DNA of 64,000 nt, taken from the NCBI GenBank assembly GCA_025084515.1, contig JAJAGP010001340.1, forward strand, positions 62,001 through 126,000. Reading direction: 5' to 3'. The notes under the pieces are model-generated. The model had not been told where the DNA came from, searched no databases, and saw nothing but the letters and a program-made list of their open reading frames with translations. Position 1 is the stretch's first letter; each line of letters begins with the position of its first letter. The position numbers were made by a program, and so were the translations under genes. Below are positions 34,530-45,404 of the stretch, in pieces. Source of the DNA: Ancistrus triradiatus (taxonomy: Eukaryota; Chordata; Actinopteri; Siluriformes; Loricariidae).

Positions 34530-35456
34530 CCGACTATGTACAGTACATACCTCCTTTTTGTAAACTTATTGCGCTATTTAAAACCAACAATGTCTGTTTA
34601 TGTTAAGTATGTTGGACATATGAACTTTCAGACACTCTTGGAATGACACTGGTTTGTATCTAGGGGACTTACTGTATAAAAAGTGTCATCAAATATTTTG
34701 AAATGATCCGTAAGATAAAATGTTGGGATGCAGCAACATTTTTACCTGTGTTCTCAACTACAGTGAATATGATTTCCATCTGAAATAAGGGGAAATAGAA
34801 CAACGTCTCAAGTTCAAACTGTGAATGGCAAATACAAAAGACGTCTGTGTTTTGAGAAGCAGATGCACAACCTGTGCCTGAGGGGTGCTTAAATTCTTGT
34901 TTATGAGAAAAGCGTGAATGCTGATGTCTCTAACTTTGATATTAAAATCCACACTACACAAAGGTAAAAGCACTCTGAATATGCCCAGTAAATTTGGCTG
35001 CCAGATGTTGTAGGGTTCCCAGGTGGGAGCGAATAAGGCTTTAATATGCGAAAAGGGCTTACTTTTCTGCAAAGAAGTCGATGTGAGCATCAGCATATCC
35101 AGTACTAAGCTACAGAGAAAAGCTGTAACTGGGAGAAATATAAGCTGTCCTACTGACAAGCGATATTTCATCCTAGTGTATCTTGTGGAGTACTTACATT
35201 AGCCCATTTCATTAATGCAGTAGCACTCCCGTGTCGCCTCAATTCCCTCCCTGTCATTTCATGACAGGCTTCAGTCCCTTCCCCAACCTTTTCTCCTTTC
35301 TATGTCCACTTTTGAGACATATCATGAGTAATCATTCACCCTTACAATCAGTATCACTGCAGGAAGAAATTAATACTGACCTATATTTACAGCTTTGGTT
35401 TACTTCCCCAAATTGTTGAGTTTATAGGATGATGTGAATCTTAAATACAGCGTAAT
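34530..35456. other. No recognisable gene
   Basis: Unassigned. A 137-codon minus frame at 35171-34758 shows no domain or homology I can name. Confidence 0.4.
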
Positions 35457-36192
35457 ACAACCCCAAATCAGAAAAAGTTGAGACAGTATGGAAAATGCAT
35501 ATAACATATACACAGTGTTTCTTACATATACTTTGAGTTCTATTTCATTGCAGACTGTATGAACCTGGGATATTTCATGTTTTGTCTGGTCAACATCATT
35601 TTATTTGTTAATAAACATCCATTCCTGCATTTCAACACATTTAAAAAAAAGTTGGGATGGGACAATTTAGAGCTAGTAAAGAATTAAAAAAACTAAACAA
35701 TGATGTGATTTCAAATAGCTGATGTCAACAGGTGAACAGTTAGTTTGGTACAAAAGCAGCATTAAGGAAAAGCTGGGTCTTGGATTGGATATGGTATGGG
35801 GTTGTGTCAGGGCCCTTGGCAAAGGTCATTCACACTTCTGTGATGGCAGCATTAATGCAGAAAAGTACATTGAGATTTCAGAGCAGTATATGCTGCCTTC
35901 AAGACATCTTTTCCAGGGATGTCCATGCATTTTTCAGCAACACAATACAAAACCAAACTCCGCACACAGTACAAAGGCATGACTATGGAAGAAGAGGATA
36001 CAGGTACTGGACTGGCCTGCCTGCAGTCCTGACCCGTCCTCAGTAGAGAATGTGTGGAGAATTTTGAAACAAAAAATGCGACAACGACGGCGAATCATGA
36101 GACGTGTTTACAGGAAGAGCTGGACAAAATAACACCTAAACGCTAAATGATTTGGCATCCTCTGTGCCAAAACGTCTTTTACGTGTGGTTGA
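35457..36192 (+). pseudogene. T4 Tc1/mariner transposase fossil, plus copy
   Basis: The terminus ACAACCCCAAATCAGAAAAA lies at 35457. The DNA-binding half of the transposase is deleted. The frame resumes at 35722 with YGVVSG/MVWGCVRALGKG, then HFCDGSINAEKYIEI (about 35835-35880) and CIFQQHNTKPNSAH (about 35928-35969). The family reads QQDN here, so the second catalytic Asp is replaced by His. 'tcctgacccgtcctcagtag' covers the third acid region out of frame. The tail ends 'ccaaaacgtcttttacgtgt'. Confidence 0.85.
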
Positions 36193-36615
36193 AATAAAAG
36201 TATAAGCAGTTTCTCCCATGCATGGGTGAGGAAGTCGGCAGCGTTTTATGAAGGGAATCATGAGATGGGGGTGATGAGTGCTGGGAAATGCACCTGGGAA
36301 AAACCATGGTTGCGCAATAATTGATTTTTGTTTTTTACTTGCAATACATTATTAATTAATTAAGATATAAATTAATTAAGATATGCAATACTTTATTATA
36401 CAGTGCTTCAAAATGTTATCTCTTCCGATTCTTCTTCTTCTTCCACACATTTCTATGATTAATGCGGCTCGAACCGTTGAACGAACAGACACGGTTCAAA
36501 CACTGTTACACTGTTACGTAGATAATCACTCTCTGTGGTGTTCTATGACTTTTGGAGTAGATCCGATTTATCGTTTTTAATAGATTCCAGTTTAAAACGT
36601 AAAAAAATAAAAAAT
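36193..36615. other. No recognisable gene
   Basis: Unassigned. Confidence 0.4.
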
Positions 36616-36822
36616 CCAGAAGTATTAGGACACGCCCCCACACGGGGCCAAAAGTATTTGGACACGAGCCCCCAGGCGACCAAAAGTGTTTGGACATGCC
36701 CCCGCACACGGCCAAAAGTATTGGGACACGCCCCTACACACGGCCAAAAGTATTGGGACACATCCCTGCATGCAGCCAAAAGTATTGGGACATGCCCTAC
36801 CATGCGGCCAAAAGTACTAGTA
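36616..36822. repeat. 32-bp minisatellite, about 6.5 copies
   Basis: The phrase CC(A/G)(A/G)AAGT recurs at 36616, 36648, 36680, 36712, 36744, 36776 and 36808, exactly 32 bases apart each time. The unit is roughly 'ccaaaagtattgggacacg' plus 'cccctacacacgg'. As 32 is not a multiple of three, the long frames through it on both strands are by-products. Confidence 0.95.
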
Positions 36823-36835
36823 AAGTATTAGTTTC

Positions 36836-37080
36836 ATTCTTAGATTTATCATCTACGCCACCCAAGGAGGTTGGGTCCCTTTTTGAGTCTTGGTCCTCCC
36901 AAGGTTTCTTCCTCATTACACTTAGGGAGTTTTTCCTTGCCACTGTCGCCCTAGGCTTGCTCGATTTGGGCTTGGACGTAGAAATTAGGAGATAATCTAA
37001 ACTTGTAAAGTTGCTTTGAGACAGTGCTCCATTGTAAAAAGCTCTATATAAATAAATCTGACTTGACTTGACTTGATTGG
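36836..37080 (+). repeat. R1 repeat, plus copy
   Basis: Well-preserved R1 from 'tagatttatcatctacgcca' through 'cctcccaaggtttcttcctc', 'tttttccttgccactgtcg' and 'taggcttgctcgatttgg' to a TGACTTGACTTGACTTGA tail. It follows the minisatellite directly. Confidence 0.85.
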
Positions 37081-37152
37081 CACACGTCATATTCTTTCCG
37101 TTTGCAACATTTCAAGCACTGTTGTAGTTCCTTCAGGAAATGCAGATCTAGT

Positions 37153-37432
37153 TATAAAATAAACTTTATGTTAATGTCTTTGGATAACTGTTAATCAGGT
37201 TTAAGGTCCACTACTTACTACAGTACTCTCCAGGGCTCAGCAGTGCATGATGTAGGGAGTTGTGGTGGGAGTGATGAGCGCTGGGAAATGTAGTGAGGAA
37301 AAGTCGAGGTTTGTTTGTTTGTTTATTTGGTTTGTTTAACGTCACTGTCAGCATCATTGCTATGACATATACAGTATTTGTCGGATTTAGTTGTATCCGT
37401 ATTGTAAATCGGGGAGTATCTGTATACAAATG
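37153..37432 (+). mobile_element. M1 fragment with interior insert
   Basis: 'ataaaataaactttatgtta' and 'attgtaaatcggggagtatc' match M1 interior positions in order. The sequence between, including a (GTTT)n run at about 37310, is not M1. Confidence 0.5.
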
Positions 37433-38379
37433 AAGCAAATACTGTAATGTGGCTGAATTTCTAAAAATCCTCTCACCTAATGTATCTGTAACTGTGATTT
37501 TGGTATTAACATTCCATTGAGATTCTGCTTCATGTTGATATGATTGATTCATAAAAGTCCTGTAGAATTTCAGGTGAATTTTCATGCTGGGAATTTCCAA
37601 TCCAATGACATTGTTATATTGGATAAAGAACCAATGGCATATTCTGAGATCATCGCAGTTGTTCGCTTCAATAAATCTAGTCAGGGGGCAAAATGAATTC
37701 TGTTCACCTCCACCCAAAAAGGATGTCTAATACCAATAGTGATCAGATCCTGGACTGTTTATCATGGACAAAGTGCAAAAAATGTGTAGATTGCTGACTG
37801 GAAATTGTTTGGGATGCCCTCTAATTTATTACTCAAATGTATTTCATTTTCGCTGGTAGATTTTTGTTAATAAGTTTTTGATTTAGCAATGCACATCCCA
37901 AGACAAAAATCAGTTCACCATCTTCTTATTTGCTGTCCCTAATGGACACATTCTCTCAGACAAGATGTGTGCCTACCCTACAAGAAATCAATGGTATTGA
38001 TCTGCCAAGGTGAGAATGCTATGACACAGCCGAGCCCCCTGATTGGTTTGCCCCCATGTGTTTGACTATTGGACTGAAAGAGATGAGGGACCAAAAATAA
38101 TGTGTGTCCAAGTATACACAATTCAATTGCAGTCAGCTTTGCTGTTTGCTCACGGGGCCTGCAGTTGAATTAAGTGTTAAAGTGTCAATTGCAGTCATGA
38201 TCTGTAGATATAACCTCTTAAACATGTGACCTTCTGTGTAATTAAAGTAGCAGGTTCAACATTACTGCATTACTTTTGATATGGAAGTGTCTTTACTGAT
38301 AACAAAAGAGGTTAAGATTTCTCTTGGCTGTAACTGATAGTTGATAATAAGTTTTGATCTGTTTAAATCAATATACACA
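37433..38379. other. No recognisable gene
   Basis: Unassigned; the 168-codon minus frame at 37717-37211 crosses the M1 fragment and has no domain. Confidence 0.4.
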
Positions 38380-39453
38380 TACAGTGGTGCTTGAAAGTTT
38401 GTGAACCCTTTAGAATTTTCTATATTTCTGCATAAATATGACCTAAAACATCACCCGATTTTCACACAAATCCTAAAAGTAGATAAAGAGAACCCCGTTA
38501 AACAAATGAGACAAAAATATTACAGTTGGTCATTTATTTATTGAGGAAAATTATTCAATATTACATATTAGTGAGTGGCAAAAGTATGTGAACCTCTAGG
38601 ATTAGCAGTTAATTTGTAGGTGAAATTAGAGTCAGGTGTTTTAATCAATGGGATAATAATCAGGTGTGAGTGGCCACCCTGTTTTATATAAACAACAGGA
38701 ATCTATCAAAGTCTGCTCTTCATAACACTTCCAATGTTTGTGGAAGTGTATCATGGCACGAACAAAGGAGATTTCTGAGGACCTCAGAAAAAGAGTTGTT
38801 GATGCTCATCAGGCTGGAAAAGGTTACAAAACCATCTCTAAAGAGTTTGGACTCCACCAATCCAACATTCAGACAGATTGTGTACAAATGGAGGAAACTG
38901 CTTGTCTGCAGCTTGCCAAGGATCACGTAGACAAGCCAGAAGGCTATTGGAAGAATGTTTTGTGGACAGATGAGACCAAAATAGAACGTTTTGGTTTTAA
39001 AGAAAAGCGTTATGTTTGGAGAAAGGAAAACACTGTATTCCAGCATAAGAATCTTATCCCCATCTGTGAAACATGGTGGTGGTAGTATCATGTTTGGGCC
39101 TGTTTTGCTGCATCTGGTCCAGGACGGCTTGCCATCATTGATGGAGCAATGAATTCTGAATTATATCAGATAATTCTAAAGGAAAATGTCAGGACATCTG
39201 TCCATGAACTGAATCATAAAGTTAATGTTTTAGAATGGCCAAGTCAAAATCCTGACCTTAATCCAATCGAAATGTTGTGGAAGGACCTGAAGTGAGCAGT
39301 TAATGTGAGGAAACCCACCAACATCCCTGAGCTGAAGCTGTTCTGTAAGGAAGAATGGGCTAAATTCCAAGCTGGTGTGCAGGACTGATCAACAGCTACA
39401 GGAAACATTTAGTTTCAATTATTGCTGCACAGGGGGTCACACCAGATACTGAA
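38380..39453 (+). pseudogene. T1 Tc1/mariner element, deleted transposase
   Basis: The left terminus CAGTGGTGCTTGAAAGTTTG is at 38382. The transposase start at 38753 reads MARTKEISEDLRKRVVDAHQ, then GYKTISKEFGLHQSN (helix-turn-helix). Right after 'tacaaatggaggaaa' about 250 bp are lost compared with the copy at 61222. The frame rejoins at LAKDHVDKPEGYWKNVLWTD (first catalytic Asp) and runs to a stop at 39085. Beyond this the remaining catalytic part continues in other frames ('caaaatcctgaccttaatcc', third acid region). The right end stops at 'cagatactgaa', so the second terminus is lost. Confidence 0.9.
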
Positions 39454-39627
39454 TCATAATAGTTATCATATATTCAGATGCTTAGTGCGTCTGCTTATGA
39501 AGAGTCTTAAGGGATAAAGTACAAGTAGTTGAGCTGTGACAACGTAAATATTCACTTTTCTTATTATGTATGCAATTTAGCACCCAGGATGGAAATTTAG
39601 AATATTCAACTCACAAAACACTTACAA

Positions 39628-40735
39628 CACCAAATCACAAAAAGTCAGGAGAGTATAGAAAATGCAAACAATCATACAAACAAAAATCCTGCAGTGTTTC
39701 TAACATTTAGTTTTACTTATTTCATTGGAGACAGTATGGACCCAGGATATTTCATGTTTTTTTCTGGTCATCATCATTTCATTTGTTAATAAACATTAAT
39801 TCCTGCACTTTAGGCATGCAATATATATGATAAAGCATTTACTGCACTTAGGATACCACGCAATGGAGTGTTTTAGGTGTTATTTTGTCCCATTCTTCCT
39901 GAAAACATGTCTTAAGATCTGCAACAATACATGGTTATCAGTGTTGCCTTTTTCGTTTCTAAATTCTCCACATTCTCTATCGAGGACAGATCAGGACTGC
40001 AGACAAGCCAGTACGGTACCCTTACCCACGTCTCCCATAGCCATGGCTTTGTAATTTGTGCAGCATGTGGTTTTGCATTGTTTTGTTGAAAAAATGCCCT
40101 GGAAAAATGGCAGCATATGTTGCTCTAAAATCTCAATGTACTTTTCTGCATTAATGCTGATATCACAGTGTAAATGATCTTTGCCATGGGCACTGACACA
40201 ACCCCGTACCATGACAGACCCTGCCTTTTGGGCTTGTTGCTGATAACAGTCTGGATGGTTCTTTTTCATCTTTGGTCCGGAGCACACAATGTTGATTTTT
40301 TTTATCTAATTGCCCAAAGATGTGGAGTCCACTTCTGGTCATGACTAACATAAGGCTTGTTTTTTGTACAGTAACATTTTAAGTGCCATTTGTGAATGTA
40401 ACTCTGTATTGCAGTGCTTGACAAAGTTTACCAAAGTAATTCCTTGCCCATGTGGGTCTATCAGCTATTGATGAATGATGGTTCTTGATGCAGTGCCATC
40501 TGAAGGATCGAAGATCACGCTCAGCTTAAACCTTTGACCTTACCCTTTACGGATTGATATTCCTCCAGATTCTTGAATCATGTAATAATATTATGCACTG
40601 TTGAGGGAGATATATGTAAAGCCCCTCCAATCTTTCTTTGAGGAACATTGTTTATAAATATTTCAAACATTTTCTCACTCATTTGTAGACAAACTGAAGT
40701 TGACCAGACAAAACATGAAATATGTTGGGTTCAGT
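39628..40735 (-). pseudogene. T4 Tc1/mariner element, minus copy
   Basis: The terminus (39628, 'acaccaaatcacaaaaagtc') and near-end text 'gatatttcatgtttttttct' match the 35.4-kb copy. Minus frames at 40287-39991 hold HPDCYQQQAQKAGSVMVRGC, INAEKYIEILEQHMLPFFQG, then KQCKTTCCTNYKAMAMGDVG. The QQDN catalytic motif is wrecked by a deletion. 40400-40735 is the leader, also present at 44395-44840. Confidence 0.8.
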
Positions 40736-41182
40736 CTGTCAGAAGTGAACTATGCTAACAGCTTTTGTGCTTAGGGGAAGCACACTCCAGGTCTGTATCG
40801 CATCATTTTGTGTCTGTCTCTTTTGTCCACATTCTAATCTATATTATTCCAACAAGGCTATTCATTTGAGGTCACTGACCATTGGCTTTTAAGCATAATT
40901 AATTCATTCCTAGTTACTGGTACATTACATGCTTTTAAGATGTAGTTAAAACTGAGCACTGAGGCTGCACTTTTGCTCAGGAGAAATTGATTTATGATGT
41001 GTTTTATCATCATTTCACTCTCTCCTGTTTTATTTTAGAATGTAGTACAAATTCGTATTGATTAGTTTAAAAGCTCTTCCCCTTAGATTACCATCCTGTC
41101 CAGTCTATATACAACCCAGAGATAATTGCAGGTTTTCCAGTCAGCTACTTTTGAATGGTAAGGTGCATTGGAATGGTGCATT
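40736..41182. repeat. Directly duplicated flank, copy 1
   Basis: Nearly identical to 44841-45291 (e.g. 'tattccaacaaggctattca', 'ttggcttttaagcataatta', 'ctgaggctgcacttttgctc', 'ttcactctctcctg'). It immediately follows the T4 leader in both places. Confidence 0.9.
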
Positions 41183-41639
41183 AAAGACTGTTGATGTTGT
41201 ACAGCTCAAGGAAGGAATGCCATAAGAACCAGTTTGAATGAGTATAACTAGTATAATTTAGAGGAGAGTGAATAAACTTAAAATGCTTCTTGTAACCATT
41301 ATTGCACACACAGGGACAATGAAAAGCACATAAATAGACCTTATGACTTACTGTATATACTGCATATTAAAGAATTATCCAACAAATCCAGTGCTGCTGT
41401 GCAGTACGCCAAAAGTAAATACATGTACTTGGATGATTGTCCACTCATCTACAATGATAATGGGCACGATGAGAAGATCTTTAAAGAAAAATGGAAAAAA
41501 CCACAAGTATTTAAATTGTCATAGACGTTAATGGGTGAGTGTGTCTTGAGTTTATTCATTCATAAAGCAGATACAGATGATGAATAGAGGTTATTACATG
41601 GAGGTTTTACAGGCTATTTTAAAGCAAAATGCTTTTTAC
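41183..41639. other. No recognisable gene
   Basis: Unassigned. Confidence 0.4.
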
Positions 41640-41720
41640 TTTTACAGTAGAGCATTGCCTTAAAGCAGCTTTACTATCCAACAGTCCACAGCCCCAACCG
41701 AGCAAGCCTACAATGTAAAA
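41640..41720 (-). repeat. R1 repeat fragment, minus
   Basis: 'cagtagagcattgccttaaa', 'gcagctttactatccaac' and 'cgagcaagccta', an internal slice of R1. Confidence 0.6.
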
Positions 41721-41726
41721 AATGTC

Positions 41727-42215
41727 TTGATGTTGACGTTTAACACACTTATATTAACCTACATTTGGCCAAAATCATTAACAAAATGCTTATTTTATAA
41801 TAAAGTGTTGACAAATCTTGTAATTTAGTGGAGTAATGGATTGAAAGTGAAAAGTGGAAGCACCACTCTAGGTGCTACCAAGGCTGCTAAGCTAACTGCT
41901 CAGCCTGTGTTCTAGAGCATTAGGTTCCTGTTTCCCTTTCGGTTGGCAGGTGATGCAACCCTTTTTAGGACCCATGGGGACTTGTTTGGACTAAGAATGC
42001 TGTACTGTAGATGTAAAAAAGCAAAAGCTTTTGTGAATCTGAATCACTGAATCACTATGTACTGAATCGTGAATCGAGAATCGAGTTTCGGCTGAAATAT
42101 AAGGTTAAGCAGGTGAACCCAAGTACGAGAACCAAGACACATTTTTCTGGTCAAAATGCATAGAGAACAGAATTCGATGATTTCCACGGTGGTCAAGAAC
42201 CGAGGTACCACTGTA
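41727..42215 (-). mobile_element. M1 short DNA element, minus copy
   Basis: Interior phrases ('aaaatcattaacaaaatgct', 'gtaatggattgaaagtgaaa', 'ggtcaaaatgcatagagaac') in reverse order, ending CCGAGGTACCACTGTA at 42215. The far terminus is missing. Confidence 0.8.
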
Positions 42216-42389
42216 TCAGCCAAAACAGTAATTTTTACATAATTTTCTGGATACATTACTCCACTGTTAAATACTCTTGCATTGTGCTTATAACAGAAAT
42301 ATTCCGTAATATATTTTAGCACAGATGATTCCCCCAGGGGGGTGTTCCTGATCCCAGTAGGCAATGCATGACTACATTGTTAAGGGTTG
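42216..42389. other. Unassigned spacer
   Basis: No feature recognised. Confidence 0.35.
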
Positions 42390-42510
42390 CTTGCATTCTG
42401 ACGCTGGGTTCGAACTTCAGCAGGTCATCTTGACGAAGTCTGCTTATTTATTTGCATTACTGAGCACTTGAACAGGTGTACTTAATAAAATGGCCGGTGA
42501 GTATAGATAA
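42390..42510 (-). mobile_element. T6 Tc1-like terminal fragment
   Basis: 'cattctgacgctgggttcga', 'acttcagcaggtcatcttga' and 'gaacaggtgtacttaataaa' match the end of the T6 copy at 19880-20020. Confidence 0.7.
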
Positions 42511-42889
42511 AGTTTTATCTTTATTTACCTTTGAATGCAGTGAAATCTTTGCTTTAAAAACACACACAGTTCTTAAGAAGTAATGGTGTATTTTTAAAAT
42601 GCCTACTACTTGTGGTTCAGTTTCTATACATTTGCAGACATTAGCATTCACAAGGCATGCTTGGTGACTTGCTGTCTAGCCTGCACTGCATTGTTTGTTC
42701 CTAAATGCTTCCGGCCTACATGCCTCATCCGCAGCATTGGATTTAGATCAGATAACAAACCAATCAATACATTGCTCCGATTTGGGCATGGGGCTTCAGA
42801 AAAAAAAAAGAAAGATATTTCGGACACGTGACGTCTGGGGTCAGCTATATTTCAACCTTATAACTATTGCTGCAATTAGTTAATAAATG

Positions 42890-42906
42890 AGCGCCATCTA
42901 GTGGCA
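42890..42906 (-). promoter_or_regulatory. CTCF-core-like motif
   Basis: AGCGCCATCTAGTGGCA is close to the reverse-strand vertebrate CTCF core (AGCGCCNTCTGGTGGC type). Motif match only. Confidence 0.4.
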
Positions 42907-43104
42907 CATGCTTTGATTTCAAATCTTTCTTAAATGAAAGCGATGTTACAGACGCCTATTAAGTTCTAATTGCTTCTTGTATGATAGATATGCATTCTGG
43001 AATGTAATAGTTTAAATAATTGATATTATGAGTTGTTTATTTTTAAATAACAAAACCGAAATGGAATCAGGAAGTTGTTGGTATTTGTAAAAGGTAATAT
43101 TTTG

Positions 43105-43119
43105 TTGCCCTCTGCTGCT
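43105..43119 (-). promoter_or_regulatory. Weak CTCF-core-like motif
   Basis: TTGCCCTCTGCTGCT has the CCCTCTGCTG part of the core but weak flanks. Confidence 0.2.
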
Positions 43120-43310
43120 TGTTCGGTGAATTTTTTATTCTTTTCTTCTGCTCCTTTTCAAAATATTATTAAGGTTCTGGCAAGTTTGGGAGAAAGTGTT
43201 CATGAAGTCGTGTATTTATTTTTAATTTTTTTTGTAAAAATAGGATAGCATACACAATGTAAATCTGCATTGTATTTCCAAACACACGTCAGTACAACCA
43301 CCCCTTCTAC

Positions 43311-43329
43311 CTGCCAGGTGGCACTAGAT
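43311..43329 (+). promoter_or_regulatory. CTCF-core-like motif, opposite orientation
   Basis: CTGCCAGGTGGCACTAGAT aligns with CCAGGGGGCGCTA-type cores with about two differences, on the strand opposite to the 42890 site. Confidence 0.35.
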
Positions 43330-43534
43330 ATCCAGAAATAGAATAAAAGTATTGTCTTTTACATTTATAAAGTAAATTGTGTTTCGCAGAATTTTCAAAA
43401 CTACATCAATGACACCTACAACAGCCATGTGTTGCATTAAATGGTAGGACTGAGTGGTAGAACAGGATTCCATGTAATCTCTGACTATGGGACAACCTTT
43501 ATTTGACCTTGCAGACCTGGAGACCCAGTTCTGT

Positions 43535-43748
43535 TTAACATTTACATTTACATTTACAGCATTTAGCAGACGCCCTTATCCAGAGCAACTTACAATTGGT
43601 ACAGTCTTAAAATCCAAGCAATTGTGGGTTAAGGGCCTTGCTCAAGGACCCAACAGTGGCAGCTTGGCAGAGGTGGGATTTGAATCCTGGACCTTCTGGT
43701 TCATAGTCCTGCACCACCACACCACCACTAGGCCACCACAGTCCTGTA
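43535..43748 (-). mobile_element. S2 tRNA-derived SINE
   Basis: The best S2 copy. The tail is 'catttacatttacatttaca' with 'gcagacgcccttatccagag'. The body is 'gggccttgctcaaggaccca'. The tRNA-like head on minus has an A-box-like GTGGCCTAGTGGTGG and a B-box-like GGATTCAAATCCC. Confidence 0.85.
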
Positions 43749-43914
43749 GGCCCAAAGTAGATTTCTGTCATGGTCTCCAAGACCCTAAAACCACATGCCA
43801 TCCTATTTTATATTTGGCACAGTGCATTCTGAAAGGTGCTGCGAAAGCTTGTCAGGGTTTTTTCTCAGAAGCAGTCTTTAGAGTAGGGAAAATTATAATC
43901 ATGTGCACTTAAGA

Positions 43915-44320
43915 ACAACTTAAGAACCTGTGAGATTGTATTTTTGCTCAAAATTAGCACACTTTTAAGAGAGGTAAGGTTTAGAACCCATGAGAAGAGT
44001 GCTTATGGGTGAGTAGCAGACTATATAAAGGATGAAAGTTCTGGAACATGTGAGGTGAGTATATTTAGTTGAAGCCACCACACAACACAAGAAAATTAAA
44101 TTCTATAAGCTGTGTGAAAAGCACCTTTGAAGTAAGAACACTATATAAAGTATTTAAGGTCTAAAACATGTAAGAAGACTTGGATGAAGTCAGCACACTA
44201 TTTCAGAGAAGGAGTTTTAGAATATGTGAGACACATGCTTTGGGATGAAGTCAGAATAATATAAGAGAAGGAAGTTCTAAAACCTGTGAGAAGAGTGCCT
44301 TTGGAACCTGGCACACTTCT
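43915..44320. repeat. Degenerate minisatellite, about 60-bp unit, 7 copies
   Basis: The anchor phrase 'ttctaaaacctgtgagaaga' (variants) recurs near 43920, 43981, 44040, 44103, 44160, 44216 and 44276. A second phrase, 'gatgaagtcagcacactat' (variants), sits about midway. Spacing varies from 56 to 63, so the array is old. Confidence 0.8.
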
Positions 44321-44324
44321 ACCA

Positions 44325-44840
44325 TAGAAGTATAAATGACCTTTGTGAAGGGCACTGACCCAACCTATACCATTACAGACCCTGGCTTTTGGCAACGTTT
44401 GCCAAAGTAATCCCTTACCCATGTGGGTCTATCAGCTATTGATGAATGATGGTTCTTGATGCAGTGCTGTCTGAGGGATCAGACACCACAGGTGTTCAAG
44501 AATTCACAAGAGTTCAAGAATTCCTCCAGAGTCTTGAATTGTTTAATAATATTATGCACTGTAGAGGTAGAAATGTGTGAATCCCTTCCAATATGTCTTT
44601 GAGAAACATTGTTTATAAATATTTCAATTATTGTGCTGACAAACTGCAGATCCTCTACTCATCTTTGCTCCTCAAATTATGACTACAATCACATGTTGTC
44701 ATCACCTGCTTGAAATCACATCATTATGTAGTTTTTGACCTCATTACTAGCCCCAGCTTTTTTTGGAAGGCATTGCAGGCTTAAAATGCAGGAATAGGTG
44801 TTTCTTAACAAATTAAATGAAGTTGACCAGAAAAAAACAT
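44325..44840 (-). pseudogene. T4 leader fragment, duplicated copy
   Basis: Matches 40150-40735 of the other T4 copy: 'taaatgacctttgtgaaggg', then a jump that deletes most of the transposase, then 'ggtctatcagctattgatga', 'ttgaattgtttaataatatt' and 'tttgagaaacattgtttata'. It also keeps 'gtcatcacctgcttgaaatc', which the first copy has lost. Confidence 0.8.
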
Positions 44841-45291
44841 GAAATATCTTGGGTTCAAACTGTCAGAACTGAACTATGCTAACAACTTTTGTGCTTTGGG
44901 AAATGCAATCCAGGTCTGTATCACATCATTTTGTGTCTGTCTCTTTTGTCCATATTCTAATTCTATATTATTCCAACAAGGCTATTCATTTGAGGTCACT
45001 GACCATTGGCTTTTAAGCATAATTAATTCATTCCTAGTTACTGGTACATGCTTTACATGCTTTTAAGATGTAAATAAAAAGCACTGAGGCTGCACTTTTG
45101 CTCAGGAGAGATGGATTTATGATGTGTTTTATCATCATTTCACTCTCTCCTGGTTTATTTTAGAATTTAGTACAAATTTGTATTGATTAGTTTAAAAGCT
45201 CTTCCTCTTTTTTACCAGCCTGTCCAGTCTATATACGATCACAGGTTTTCCGGTCAGCTACTACGTTTGAATGGTATGTGGACGGTGCAGT
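44841..45291. repeat. Directly duplicated flank, copy 2
   Basis: Partner of 40736-41182, same orientation, about 4.1 kb away. Differences are scattered substitutions and short indels. Confidence 0.9.
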
Positions 45292-45309
45292 AATGAGCGC
45301 AGTATAGAG

Positions 45310-45310
<1 letters not shown>

Positions 45311-45342
<32 letters not shown>
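45311..45342. repeat. (TTA)n microsatellite
   Basis: 32 bases of TTA trinucleotide. Confidence 0.95.
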
Positions 45343-45344
<2 letters not shown>

Positions 45345-45404
45345 ATGACAAAAAAAATGTCACTGGTGGTTGCCAGAACATCAAAAATAAGGTAACAGTA
45401 TATA

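Larger units (their letters stand above)
42511..43534. other. Repeat-poor segment, no gene recognised
   Basis: About 1 kb with no transposon I can identify, unusual for this window. It holds three CTCF-core-like words (listed separately) and no convincing frame. Confidence 0.4.

Noticed and set aside
34758..35171. 137-codon minus frame
   Set aside because: No domain, no codon-use signal that I can judge by eye, no flanking splice context.
36616..36822. CRISPR-like array
   Set aside because: Units are contiguous with no unique spacers and the context is a vertebrate genome; it is a minisatellite. The same holds for the arrays at 43.9 and 62.5 kb.
36535..36831. Repetitive proteins on both strands (plus 98 codons, minus 86 codons)
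   Set aside because: Produced by the 32-bp minisatellite; the period is not a multiple of three, so the repeat peptide changes frame from unit to unit.
37211..37717. 168-codon minus frame
   Set aside because: It crosses an M1 fragment and a GTTT run, and no motif was seen. Treated as chance.
43487..43912. 141-codon plus frame
   Set aside because: Half of it is the antisense of an S2 SINE.
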